From Selaginella tamariscina (taxonomy: Eukaryota > Streptophyta > Lycopodiopsida > Selaginellales > Selaginellaceae), in contig PUQB01000081.1 of the NCBI GenBank assembly GCA_003024785.1, positions 1-64,000 of the forward strand: a DNA stretch of 64,000 nt, written 5' to 3'. The translations under genes and the position numbers were made by a program. A model generated the notes under the pieces. That model worked only from the letters and a program-made list of their open reading frames with translations. It ran no database searches and had not been told where the DNA came from. This document shows positions 1 through 12,630 of this stretch, in pieces. Each line of letters begins with the position of its first letter. The first letter of the stretch is position 1.

Positions 1-634
1 CACTAACATATTCGCTGGTCAAAAATCCAATCTTTACGAATCACCTTTTCTACAACACTACAATTTCAGCAGTGGTGTCAAGTTGTGAAACTACATGCAT
101 GATCAAATCTCACAAGTGCACCCATCTCCTTAAGCTTTTGAAAGAAACTGTCTAACCCCAGATGAAAAATGATATTATATTGAAATTTATCATGACAACA
201 AATGAAATCACCATGTTTGATTTCTTTTTCTTTGTCCTCAGGCCTTTGTTAATGAAGCAAAACACCATTGACATTCAACAACACAATATAACCATGAGTA
301 ACAAAGGGCAACGTTGCCTCTTGAATGCTTTGCAACTCACTTGTTTGGTCCATTTCACATTTATTTTTTAATGCTATATTATTACTGATCTTTTATTATT
401 TACTTGTACATCATCCTTATAAGATTTAGATACTACAAGCGTTGCAGAAAGTGATTTAGGAATTAAAGGTAATAGAAATGGTGATGCAGAAACTAAAATG
501 GTCTCCATAGTAATGATGTTTTGAGCTGCATTATTATCCATTTCTTATATCAACTCTGTCATTCTGACATGTGGCACAAGAAATTTTGCCACACCTCTCT
601 CTTACCTCATGCCACTTCTGAAATCCATGTTCTC
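1..634. other. AT-rich sequence, no gene seen
   Basis: No recognisable gene, RNA or repeat is visible. The short open frames here have no domain-like composition and are probably chance. Confidence 0.4.
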
Positions 635-1430
635 AACCGTTTTATTACATCTGTAAAATGATAGTTAGCTGGCCTTATAATTACCAAGATATATTATTTA
701 CCTTTTTAATCTAAGACTTTGAGAGTTTATTTTTTATACAAATATAAACGAAATATACAAAAATGCCTTATGTTACACTCATTTATAATTATTTGTCACT
801 TTATCAACACATTATCAATGCTTCTTCGCTGTTACCTTTTGAGTGAGGTGAAGAATGTCTTAACCGCTTGGAAGATCGTTCAAAATTTTTCGTTTCTTCT
901 ATTGATGTTTCCATGGTCAATAGAGTAAGTGAATGTTATGCACTCATTAAGATAACTTCTAGTGTAATATCTGGTTCAAGATCGTTCTCAGACTCCAACA
1001 TTGAACCAAATTCCTCTTTAGAGCTATTGCACTTCTCGGGAGGGAACTTTCCTAAATACTCCTATATGGGTTTGTTAAGGTAATCAGTTAAGAACCTCTC
1101 TATCTACTTGTTCAAATCCTCGACCATGGTCTTATCTTTTTCAACGGTAAACACACATATATCCCAAAGGTAACACTCCAAGACGGATTCGCTAGTGCAG
1201 TAGTAAAAACCCATGCATCATTGTGCGGACCCCTGATTAATTTGACAATGCTCCATGCAGCTTGACTTATAATGTTTGGATAACGTACATTGTTGAATAC
1301 GTCCCTCTGATGGTGGTTCAGGCTCGTTGGAGTGAAAACAAATGCCTAGCCAGTCATTTAAAAGTTTGAAATTATTTGGCATATTCTTAATAACCAAGCG
1401 AACAACCGTATCAATACATCTGAAATCAGC
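635..1430 (-). pseudogene. decayed gene end, inverted partner of 9880-11235
   Basis: The stretch 635-850 is clearly the reverse complement of 11002-11235. Shared words include TTATTACATCTGTAAAAT, CCTTATAATTACCAA and CTTATGTTACACTCATT; the right copy carries about 46 extra bases. On the minus strand both end with a similar carboxyl terminus (S-E-E-A-L-I-M-C-stop here, S-E-D-E-L-L-M-S-Y-stop on the right). Upstream on the minus strand, about 850-1080, an acidic stretch with scattered stops looks like decayed coding sequence. I do not recognise the family. It flanks the outer edge of the large inverted repeat. Confidence 0.35.
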
Positions 1431-1431
1431 A

Positions 1432-1619
1432 TCATTGGGGTGGCGGGATTAATCTGCCACACTTCAAGCATGTGTTTGTGTGACAAATAAAGAAATATAA
1501 AAAACTTATAAAATACATATAAACATATATATATACATTGTGTGTGTGAGGGAGAGATAAAGAAATTACATATATACAAATACACACATACATATCATTC
1601 AAGAGAGAGATAAAGTAAT

Positions 1620-1676
<57 letters not shown>

Positions 1677-4600
1677 ACACACATAGGTACATACACATAT
1701 AGTTTGTGTGTGTGTAAGAAATAAATAAATAAATTATATTATACAGATACACACACGCACACATATATATGTATATACATGTGTGTGTGTGTCTGTGCGA
1801 GAGATACATAAATAAATTAAATTATACATATCGTATATATATACACACACATATATATGTATATGTATATACATGAGTGTGTGTGTGTGCGAGACATAGA
1901 TAAATATATTATATTAACATATAAACACATATAATATTTGTATATGTATATATATAGAGTGTGGGGGATTAATCCTGCCACCATTTCAAACATGTGTGTG
2001 TGTGATAAATAAAGAAATATAAAAAACTTATACAATACATATAATATGTATATATACAATTGTGTGTGTGAGAGATAAAGAAATTACATATATACAAATA
2101 CACACACATATACATTCAAGAGAGAGATAAAGTAATTATATATATTATACAAATACACAGGTACATACACATATAGTTTGTGTGTGTGTAAGAAATAAAT
2201 AAATAAATTATATTATACAGACACACACACACAACACACATATATATGTATTACATGTGTGTGTGAGAGAGATAGATAAATATATTATATTATATATTAA
2301 ACACATATATATATTTGTATATGTATATATATAAGAGTGTGACGGAATTAATCCTACCACCTTTCTAAGAGACCTTGAAATAGTGGTGGGATTAATCCCG
2401 TCACTAGAAGGGTGGCTGGATTAATCCGACCACTAAAGGCTCTTAGAAAAGTGGTGGGATTAATCCCGCCACCATTTCAAGCATGTGTGTGTGATAAATA
2501 AAAAATATAAAAAACTTATAAAATACATATAAATATTTATATATACATACAATTGTGTGTGTGAGAGAGAGATAAAGAAATTACATATATACAAATACAC
2601 ATATACATATACATTCAAGAGAGATAAAGTAATTATATATATATATAAATACATAGGTACATACACATATAGTTGTATGTGTGTATAAGAAATAAATAAA
2701 TAAATTATATTATACAGATACACACACACACACACACATGTATATATATGTATATACATGTGTGTGTGTGTGTCTGTGCGAGAGATAAATAAATATATTA
2801 TATTATACATATAAACACACATATATATTTGTATATGTATATATATAAGAGTATGGTGGGATTAATCCCGCCACCATTTCAAGCATGTGTGTGTGTGATA
2901 AATAAAAAAATATAAAAAACTTATAAAATACATATAAACATGTATATACATACAATTGTGTGTGTGAGAGAGATATAAAGAAATTACATATATACAAATA
3001 CACACATACATATACATTCAAGAGAGATAAAGTAATTATATATATACAAATACACAAGTACATACACATATAGTTTGTGTGTGTGTGTAAGAAATAAATA
3101 AATAAATATATTATATAGATACACACACATATATATATGTATATACATGTGTGTGTGTGTGTGTCTGTGCGAGAGATACATAAATAAATTAAATTATACA
3201 TATCATATACATACACACACATATATATGTATATGTATATACATGAGTGTGTGTGTGTGCGAGAGATAGATAAATATATTATATTATACATATAAACACA
3301 CATATATTTGTATATGTATATATATAAGAGTGTGGCAGATTAATCCCGCCATCTTTCTAAGAGGCTTAAAAGGAGTGGCGGGATTAATCCCGCCGCTAGA
3401 AGGGTGGCCGGATTGATCAGGCCACTCCTTTTAGGGCTCCTTGAAATGGTGGCGGGATCAATCCCGCCACCAGAATCCGTCACTAATAAATTATAATATA
3501 TATAGTGATTAATATATAATTCCTTTTAGGACTCCTAGAAATGGTGGCGGGATTAATCCCGCCACTCCTTTTAAGGCTCCTACAAAGGTGGCGGCCACCA
3601 TTTCAAGCATGTGTGTGTGATAAATAAAAAAATATATAAAATATATAAAATACATCTAAACATGTATATATATACAATTGTGTGTGTGTAGAGAGAGATA
3701 AAGAAATTGCATATATACAAATACACACATACATATACATTCAAGAGAGAGATAAAGTAATTATATATATATAAATACACAGGTACATACACATACAGTT
3801 TGTGTGTGTATGTGTAAGAAATAAATAAATAAATTATATTATATAGATACACACACACATATATATATGTATATACATGTGTGTGTGTGTTGTGCAAGAA
3901 ATACATAAATAAATTAAATTATACAGATAGTATACATACACACACAAATATATATGTATATGTATATACATGAGTGTGTGTGTGCATATATATTATATAT
4001 ATATTAAGATAAACACACATATATTTTGTATATGTATATATAGAGTGTGCGTGTGTGAGAGATAGATAAATAAATTAAATTCTACAGATACACACATATA
4101 TATATGTTTATGTATATATAGGAGTGTGCGTGTGTGCGAGAGATGGATAAATAAAATATAGTATATACACACACACACACATATGTATATGTATATACAG
4201 GTGTGTGCATGTGTGTGCGAGAGATAAATAAATAATAAATTATACAGATATCACATGTGTTTGTGTGTGTGTGAGAGATAGATAAATAAAATATAATATA
4301 CAAATACACACACACATATATATGTATATGTATATACACGTGTGTGTGAGAGATAGATAAATAAATTATAATATATACATACACATATATATGTATATGT
4401 ATATACATGTGTGTGTGAGAGAGATAGATAAATAAATTATAATATATAGATATTGTATATGTATATACAGGTGTGTGTGTGTGCAAGAGATAGATAAATA
4501 AATTAAATAATACAGATACACACATATATATATGTATATGTATATACAGAAGTGTGCGTGTGAGAGAGAGATTTAACCTTGTTGCACCGTCGCCTTTAAA

Positions 4601-4900
4601 CCCTATTTGCATCGTGCGCCTTCTTACACCATCATGCCTTCTAGCCTTCCTGTGAGAGTGGATTTATGAATATGTGGTGCCGCCGCTCTCAAATCTTTCG
4701 CCGCCTCTCTCCTCCACCTTGAAACCCTAAAAATATACCCTAAACCCTAGAATCAATAATATATATACCCTAAATGAATATTCTTTCATTATATTATCAA
4801 TAAGTTTATTGTATAGGTGTGTGGGTGTATCACATACACACAATCATGCAAGGGTTTAACATATGTGTGTCTGTGAGTGTGTTAAGTTTTCACGTATACA
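1432..4900. repeat. left arm of a large inverted repeat (TG/CA/TA arrays)
   Basis: The arm is a higher-order array of several-hundred-bp units. Each unit has GAGAGATAAAGAAATTACATATATAC, AAGTAATTATATATA, ACATACACATATAGTTTGTGTG and (TG)n blocks, and each is separated by a GC-rich palindrome centred on GGATTAATCC. The same array runs in reverse complement through 6498-9590. The inner 340 bp (about 4560-4900) is non-simple sequence with CCCTAAACCCTAGA words and is also mirrored at 6498-6840, so the palindrome is not only a simple-repeat artefact. The long open frames here are low-complexity by-products, not genes. Confidence 0.8.
3330..3620. repeat. cluster of nested GC-rich palindromes (left)
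   Basis: About five copies of a palindrome of the form G(G)TGGCGGGATT plus its reverse complement lie here. They are separated by TCCTTTTAGGGCTCC or its inverse, and together form a nest of small and large hairpins. The mirrored cluster is at 7940-8215. Confidence 0.7.
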
Positions 4901-6497
4901 CAATACATACATACACACATATATACACACATAATACATATGTGAATGTGTCACGTCAGTACATATGGATCGTGCATGGTGTGTGTGTGTGAGAGAGAGA
5001 GTGTTGAAAAATTAATTTTACACATATTACATACATTAGTACACATTTATACATACACACATGTATACACACAAACATACATACATATTACATGTGTGAA
5101 TGTGTTACATACAGTACACACAATACATATGGATCATACATGCATTTAACATAATGTTTTCGATAAAGAAGCAACAAATCTCCTGAGCTGGGTATGGTGA
5201 CCCAACAATGATTATTCCAAATCAATCATTTATCTCAGTATGCCACATAAATGATAAGATAATATATAAGTAATATTAAAATTGTGTAAACATTATCAAT
5301 ATTAGACATATGATCACTGTCACATATCATTACTTTTAATATTATATAAAAAGTCTATTATTCTTATAAAAATACAAGAAAACACGCATAAAGAATTGTT
5401 TATAGTCAAGTAGTTATTAATATCACAAATCATTCTAGTGATTTATAAATTAGTTTTAAAAAATTAATTTAAAAATGCAAATTATAATTTGCTCATACAT
5501 TAAAATTATATACATATATTTGAATTTTACCCTATTGTAATTTAAAATGACATAGTGTTATTAAAACATATTTTAAAGCAATTATAGCACATAAGATATA
5601 TAATGTATATTACATAATGTTTAAGACATAGAAATTAAATCCATGCACATTTTAACAAATATTTAATATACATTTACTTTTAACCTTAAACATAAATTTA
5701 TACACTCAACTTGGTTTAGAGTTTAAACCCTAAACACTAAGCCCCACAATTGGATGTTTTTAACACATGTGTTGAGTATATAAATATTTCGTGTGTGTAT
5801 ATGTAAGCCCCATTGTAGAGTGTGTATAACGATAAATGCTTGGTTTGGGTTTAAACCGTAAACCCTAAACACAAATCTAGATGCTAGACCTTTAACATTA
5901 TTTATATTGTGATCCACTCATCGGCGTGTATATGTGTGTGCATATGTGTTTTTATGGGTGCTTTTAATGCGTGTGCATGTATATGTAAATTTTTTATTGT
6001 GTCTATATATGTGTACAAAAGAAACATTGAAATAAAGTGAAAATAATAATAAATCCATGCACATTTTAACAAATATTTAATATACATTTACTTTTAACCT
6101 TAAACATAAATTTATACACTCAACTTGGTTTAGAGTTTAAACCCTAAACACTAAGCCCCACAATTGGATGTTTTTAACACGTGTGTTGAGTCTATAAATA
6201 TTTTGTGTGTGTATATGTAAGCCCCATTGTAGAGTGTGTGTAACGATAAATGCTTGGTTTGGGTTTAAACCGTAAACCAAAACACAAAGCTAGATGCTAG
6301 ACCCCTAACATTATTTATATTATGATCCACTCATCGGCGTGTGTATGTGTGTGCATATGTGTTTCTATGGGTGCTTTTAATGCGTGTGCATGTATATATA
6401 AATTTTTTTATTGTGTCTATATATGTGTACAAAAGAAACATTGAAATAAAGTGAAAATAATAGTAATATACACACAATGAATATATTTTAAATGATA
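4901..6497. repeat. spacer of the inverted repeat with a 414-bp tandem duplication (5637-6462)
   Basis: The central spacer is AT-rich. Two nearly identical copies of about 414 bp lie in tandem (5637-6050 and 6051-6462), each starting AAATCCATGCACATTTTAAC and containing GTTTAAACCCTAAACAC and GGTTTGGGTTTAAACCGTAAACC words. No credible gene is present; the open frames are in low-complexity DNA. Confidence 0.75.
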
Positions 6498-7002
6498 CGT
6501 GAAAACTTAACACACTCACAGACACACATATGTTAAACCCATGATTGTGTGTATGTGATACACCCACACACCTACACACACAAACACAATAAACTTATTG
6601 ATAATATAATGAAAGAATATTCATTTAGGGTTAATATATATTATTGATCTAGGGTTTAGGGTATATTCTTAGGGTTTCAAGCGGGGGCGGCGAAAGATTT
6701 GAGAGCGGCGCACCACATATTCATAGATCCACTCTCACAGGAAGGCTAGAAGGCGTGGTGGTGTAAGAAGGCGCGGCAATACAAATAAGGTTTAAAGGCG
6801 GCGATGCAACAAGGTTAAATCTCTCTCTCACACGCACACTTATGTATATACATATACATATATATGTGTGTGTATTGTATTATTTAATTTATTTATCTAT
6901 CTCTTGCACACACACACATGTATATACATATACATATATATGTGTGTATGTATATTATAATTTATTTATCTATCTCTCACATACACGTGTATATACATAT
7001 AC

Positions 7003-7227
7003 AAGCACACTAAGTTAATATTTAATAATGTCTTAATAGGAGGACGTTGCGTAGCATCTTCAACTTTGAAATAAGTATATTACATTATAGTAATGGATGT
7101 GAGAATCGATTCAATCCAAATCTTTAATTGTTAAATGCATTATAAAGATTATGTTTATGCTTTTACTATTGTATATATATATAATAATATTATAAACTAT
7201 ATACACTATTCTTCACATTTGTTAAAC
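7003..7227. repeat. about 220-bp insertion present only in the right arm
   Basis: The right arm is interrupted between CGTGTATATACATATAC and ATATATATGTGTGTG by non-simple sequence that has no counterpart at the mirrored site (about 4310-4340). I see no coding potential or clear terminal repeats. It may be a small mobile element or a deletion in the left arm. Confidence 0.4.
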
Positions 7228-7939
7228 CATACTACATATATATGTGTGTGTATTTGTATACTATATTTTATTTATCTATCTCTCACACACACAAAACACA
7301 TGTGATTGTATCTGTATAATTTATTATTTATTTATCTCTCGCACACACATGCACACACTTGTATATACATATTCATATGTGTGTGTGTGTGTGTCTATAT
7401 ACTATATTTTATTTATCCATCTCTCGCACACACACACACTCCTATATATACATAAACATATATATGTGTGTATCTGTAGAATTTAATTTATTTATCTATC
7501 TCTCACACACGCACACTCTTATATATACATATACAAATATATATGTGTGTTTATCTTTATAATATATATATATATATAACACTCATGTATATACATATAC
7601 ATATATATTTGTGTGTGTATGTATACTATCTGTATAATTTAATTTATTTATGTATCTCTTGCATAGACACACACACACACATGTATATACATATATATAT
7701 GTGTGTGTATATGTATAATATAATTTATTATTTATTTCTTATACACACACAAACTATATGTGTATGTACCTGTGTATTTGTATATATATATAATTACTTT
7801 ATCTCTCTCTTGAATGTATAGGTATGTGTGTATTTGTATATATGTAATTTCTTTATCTCTCTCTCACACACACAATTGTATGTATATATACATGTTTATA
7901 TGTATTTTATATATTTTTTATTTTATTACACACACATGC

Positions 7940-8215
7940 TTGAAATGGTGGCCGCCACCTTTTTAGGAGCCTAAAAGGAGTGGCGGATTAATCCGGCCAC
8001 CATTTCTAGGAGCCCTAAAAGGAGTTATATATTAATCACTATATATATTATAATTTATTACTGGCAGGATTTTGGTGGCGGGATTAATCCCGCCACCATT
8101 TCAAGGAGCCCTAAAAGGAGTGGCCGGATTAATCCGGCCACCCTTCTAGTGGTGGGATTAATCCCGCCACTCCTTTTAGGCCTCTTAGAAAGGTGGTGGG
8201 ATTAATCCTGCCAAA
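7940..8215. repeat. cluster of nested GC-rich palindromes (right)
   Basis: Mirror of 3330-3620. It contains a perfect 24-bp palindrome at 8074-8097 and a second perfect palindrome at about 8122-8145 in which both CGGG/CCCG half-cores are changed to CCGG, so symmetry is kept. Flanks are GGAGCCCTAAAAGGAG and inverses. Confidence 0.75.
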
Positions 8216-9879
8216 CTCTTATATATATACATATATAAATATATATGTGTGTTTATATGTATAATATAATATATTTATCTATCTCACACACACACACACT
8301 CATGTATATACATATACATATATATGTGTGTGTATATGTATACGATATGTATAATTTAATTTATTTATGTATCACACAACACACACACACACATGTATAT
8401 ACATATATTGTGTGTGTGTGTATCTGTATAATATAATTTATTTATTTATTTCTTACACACACACAAAAACTATATGTGTATGTACCTGTGTATTTGTATA
8501 TTATATAATTATTTTATTTTCTCTTGAATGTATATGTATGTGTGTATTTGTATATATGTAATTTCTTTATCTCTCTCTCACACACAATTGTATATATATA
8601 TATACATGTTTATATGTATTTTATAAGTTTTTTATATTTTTTTTATTTATCACACACACACATGCTTAAAATGGTGGCAGGATTAATCCCGCCACCATTT
8701 CAAGGTTTCGGTGGTGGGATTAATCCCGCCACACTCTTATATATATACATATACAAATATATATGTGTGTTTATATGTATAATATAATATATTTATCTAT
8801 CTCTCGCACACACAACTCACTATTATATATACATATACATATATATGTGTGTGTATATGTATACGATGTGTATAATTTAATTTATTTATGTATCTCTCGC
8901 ACAGACACACACACACATGTATATACATATATATATATATATGTGTGTGTGTATCTGTATAATATAATTTATTTATTTCTTACACACACACAAACTATGT
9001 GTATGTACTTGTGTATTTGTATATATATATAATTACTTTATTTCTCTCTTGAATGTATATGTATGTGTGTATTTGTATATATGTAATTTCTTTATCTCTC
9101 TCACACACACAATTGTATGTATATATAAATGTTTATATGTATTTTATAAGTTTTATATTTTTTATTTATCACACACACACATGCTTGAAATGGTGGCGGG
9201 GATTAATCCTGCCACACTCTTGTATATACATATACAAATATATATGTGTGTTTATCTGTATAATATAATATATTTATCTATCTCTCTCTCTCACACACAC
9301 TCCTGTATATACATATACATTATATGTGTTGTATGTGTGTATATATGTATAATATAATTTATTTATTTATTTCTTACACACACACCTGTATTTATATGTA
9401 CATGTGTATCTGTATATTATAATTCATTTATCTCTCTCTCTCACACACATGTATTTATATATATGTATGTATATGTATATTATAATTTCTATATATCTTT
9501 CTCTCACACATAAATTCAAGTGGATTAATCCTGCCACCCTTCCCTACCTCTTAGAAATGGTGGGCGATTAATCCCGCCACCCTGTATTGAAGAAGAACAC
9601 AATGATATTATTTGGAGATTAAGAGGGTAGCTCGGTCCTAAGTTCTTTACTGATCATGTTCAATTTGCCTAGGAATCTTCGGAGGGTGGAAGAATGTGTT
9701 AAGAACACTAGAACAGTTGCAGTTGGGGCTCACGCATCTTGATTCTGACCATAAAAGAAAGTCTTATGGCGTTCTATCAGCTGCACCAGTGACATCCCAT
9801 GCTACGATAAGCACAAGGAAATGATGCTGAATGACAGGATTTACGAGTGTAGCAGCGTTAACGGCCACTTGTAGTTGAT

Positions 9880-11033
9880 CTCATGGAGAAGATGAAGGAC
9901 GACAATTCGACAAGATCGGCTTTTTTAGCTATGCCGAATCTCATAACCGAGCAGTACCATAAGTTATCTGCAGAGCGGGATGCTGCAGACACCAACCACT
10001 ATAATAGCAAAATAGAGAAGTTCAAACACAAGCGATCCATGTGATAACTCTTGGGCAGCTACAAAGAGCTACTGCAAGGAGAAAACAAAGTGTGGAATAC
10101 CGGTAAGAAAAATTCTTAGCAGGATTTATTTGCCAGTATATTAATTTTTTAATTATTCCATTTGTAGAGAGCTGAAGAAATTGCAGCAGTTGATTTTGCC
10201 TAGGTGGGCATGAAGAAAACATCTTTCATATGATGCTGATTTCTTGCCCCAAGGACAAGGTCTTTGCAAATGGGTGGGAATCATGGCAGTTCGCAAAAGG
10301 AATACTAAAGAAAAAGCAAACAAGTGAAGCCTTCGGAGAAGTCTGCAAAAAAACCTAGTAAGACGCCCAAGGCTAAGTCTGTCCAACCTACGAAGGATGT
10401 AGACAACAACTTCAAGCTCACATGGTTGAAGCTTCTGAACAGAACTACAGTGGAGGAGATGGATGTGTTAGCTAATTTGGTGGCTGATGGCAAACTACAG
10501 TTTAACAACAGCAGCCCCACCTCTCCTTTTCATCTCAAGGCAATGGAGCTAAAAACGATCAGACACTTTAAGGAGTGGTTAGAAATACACTGCCATAAAC
10601 TGGGTTGGACCTCGGCTCTAGCATATGAGAAGGTCAACAAATATTTGTAGTGACAAACGATGATATGTTTGTCCAATGGGTAAACCAATTGGAAAATCTG
10701 GGCAAGAATCTATTGCATGTCAAGCGAGAAAGAAGAACATCACCATAACGCCTTCTCTTATGGCAATCCTTTAACACGGAGAACCGAGTTGAACTTGATA
10801 AAGAAGGACACTAAATCATGACAAGCCTTACAAGACTTTATGGAGTAACATCACTACTGCAGAAAACTGTTTTAACTGTTCTAAAAAATCCTTCTTTAGA
10901 AAAGGCGCTAGAAGATTTGGTGAGAAGCTTAGCTGTGCAAGCATGTACAGAGAAGGTATTTATTATTGAATTCTTGCACACTTACCTGATATCAGAAAGT
11001 AACAGCGAAGATGAATTGTTAATGAGTTATTAA
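9880..11033 (+). pseudogene. decayed multi-exon gene, family not recognised
   Basis: Coding-like stretches run along the plus strand but are broken. About 9882-10040 reads as a charged helical segment. A plausible intron follows, with donor GTAAGAAA near 10102 and acceptor TTCCATTTGTAG near 10168. Residues 10324-10650 give a lysine-rich start (K-P-S-E-K-S-A-K-K-P-S-K) followed by about 75 ordered-looking residues. Finally 10818-11033 is an open frame with a Leu-rich helix and an acidic tail. Stops separate the parts and no conventional ATG fits, so I call it a pseudogene. Its last part has an inverted relic at 635-850. I do not recognise a domain. Confidence 0.35.
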
Positions 11034-11235
11034 AGTAATAAATAGTTGTGAATGAGTGTAACATAAGACATTTTTGTATATTTCATGTATATTTGTACAT
11101 AAAATAAATTCTCAAGGACTAATGAAGCTTTTAGTTCAAACATGGGTCACACATTAACAAAGTAAATAATATATATTGGTAATTATAAGGCTAGCTAACA
11201 ATTATTTTACAGATGTAATAAGGTGACTGGTTACT

Positions 11236-12040
11236 TAGATCTATATAAGCATGTGGTCGACATAGAAGCAAGTAGTGATGTGGAAGTGCAAACCACACAC
11301 TTTGTTAACAAAAAAACCAAAAACCTAAATCATACTTTGATTGTTGCAAGGATCTTAAAAACTAATGATCGTCCTCATTACTCCAGATGTGTCATATAAT
11401 CAACCTATTTGGATGGGTCAATTATCGACATATCTGAAGTCATAACAAAAAACGTTGATAAAGTCACGATTAACAAAACTGCAAGAGAATGTATGTTTTA
11501 TGAAGCTTAAAGCAATTACAAAATTATAAAATATCGTATATTTAATATTCATAATTATTATAAACTCTTTAATAATAGTACCAAATTGTTTACTTAACTA
11601 TATAAATTTATAAAAAGATATGGAAGATTGACTATATTATTATAGGATTTTGTATATTATATATATATTACTAGTACAAATTTTAATTAATAATGTTATA
11701 TTTAAATATTAATATTTTAATAACAACATCAATATTTATATAATGTACCTCTTATGCTCTTCCTTAATTTTTATATTAGGCCCATACAATCTTAAATTAA
11801 TAATTATATAATTTAATACCTTCTACTTTTATAATGTTATTAATTTTTTTTCAATGAATGCATAATTTATTAAAGTGATTACAAAATAGAATATTCTAAA
11901 GAATATTTTATTTTCAAACATATATTCTAAAGAATATTCCTTTAATATTAAAAAAAATTAAATAGCTAAAATTATATTATTAAGAAATGGGACTATAACT
12001 ATGCTCATTTTAAGTTACAACTTCATATATAATAATTTAT
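11236..12040. other. AT-rich intergenic sequence
   Basis: Very AT-rich. A small repeat of TATTCTAAAGAATATT appears twice near 11890-11940. No gene or RNA feature is seen. Confidence 0.5.
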
Positions 12041-12044
12041 CGTT

Positions 12045-12193
12045 TTTTTTGGCACTACTACGATTGGTGATAACCATTGTGCTTGCTCAATTAGATATAT
12101 GAACCCGGCCTATAAAAACTTATCCACTTCTTTTTTTACTTTCACTAGAAAAGTTGAATTCATTTGATACACTTGTTGTTTTTGGGTATTGCA
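12045..12193 (-). pseudogene. short Ty3/gypsy reverse-transcriptase fragment
   Basis: This segment closely matches the reverse complement of the RT start of gypsy element C (about 33980-34135), sharing ATTGGTGATAACCATTG, AATTCATT and a TTTGGGACT-like start. It covers the stretch that encodes E-E-V-D-K-L-L-Q-A-G-F-I-Y-P-I in element C, but contains stops and indels. It is an orphan relic with no LTR. Confidence 0.65.
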
Positions 12194-12630
12194 ACACATC
12201 TGCATTTTGTCATAATATGTTGATTACCTTCAGTTGATAGTCTAGTTCTGAACCCACTGCAATTCATACTTTGTGTGGTCCATGTTCACTTATTTTAATT
12301 TTTATTTCTTTTGTCTTTTCATTATTCATAATCTTCAAACATTGTTTGGTTCTTGATAATTGCTTGCTCTTTGCTAATTGTTGTTTCATTTGTTCGATTG
12401 AATTGAATTTGTTAGTTAATTCAAATACTTTCATGTGTTGTTGTTATTGTGCATAAGGGCTGCTCTTGTCCCATTCCAAAGATGCCCTTCAGCTTTCCTA
12501 GTATTGAAGTGTTGTCAGATTCTCCAACATCTGAGAAATGGTCCCCTTTTTGACATGTGTCCATCTGCTGTCTTTACGAAAATAAAAAATAAAGCTGGTT
12601 TTGAGATGCAGATCTCACAATCCTGCATTT
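12194..12630. other. intergenic sequence, nothing identified
   Basis: No domain-like frame or repeat family is recognised. Homology to the right-hand CR gene copy starts at about 12631. Confidence 0.4.

Larger units (their letters stand above)
6498..9590. repeat. right arm of the large inverted repeat
   Basis: Reverse complement of 1432-4900 with small length differences in the arrays. It begins with the mirror of the inner unique part (GTGAAAACTTAACACACTCACAGACACACATATG) and ends in GC palindromes at 9505-9585. It carries one clear length difference, an extra block of about 220 bp at about 7003-7227. Confidence 0.8.

Noticed and set aside
1436..3620. CRISPR-like reading of regularly spaced palindromes
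   Set aside because: Spacers are themselves repeats, unit lengths are hundreds of bp, and the genome is eukaryotic with no cas genes.
1358..4612. Long minus-strand frames rich in Tyr, Ile, Thr, His
   Set aside because: They follow from TA/TG/CA simple repeats in several frames at once and have no domain-like complexity; mirrored frames occur in 7244-9357 for the same reason.
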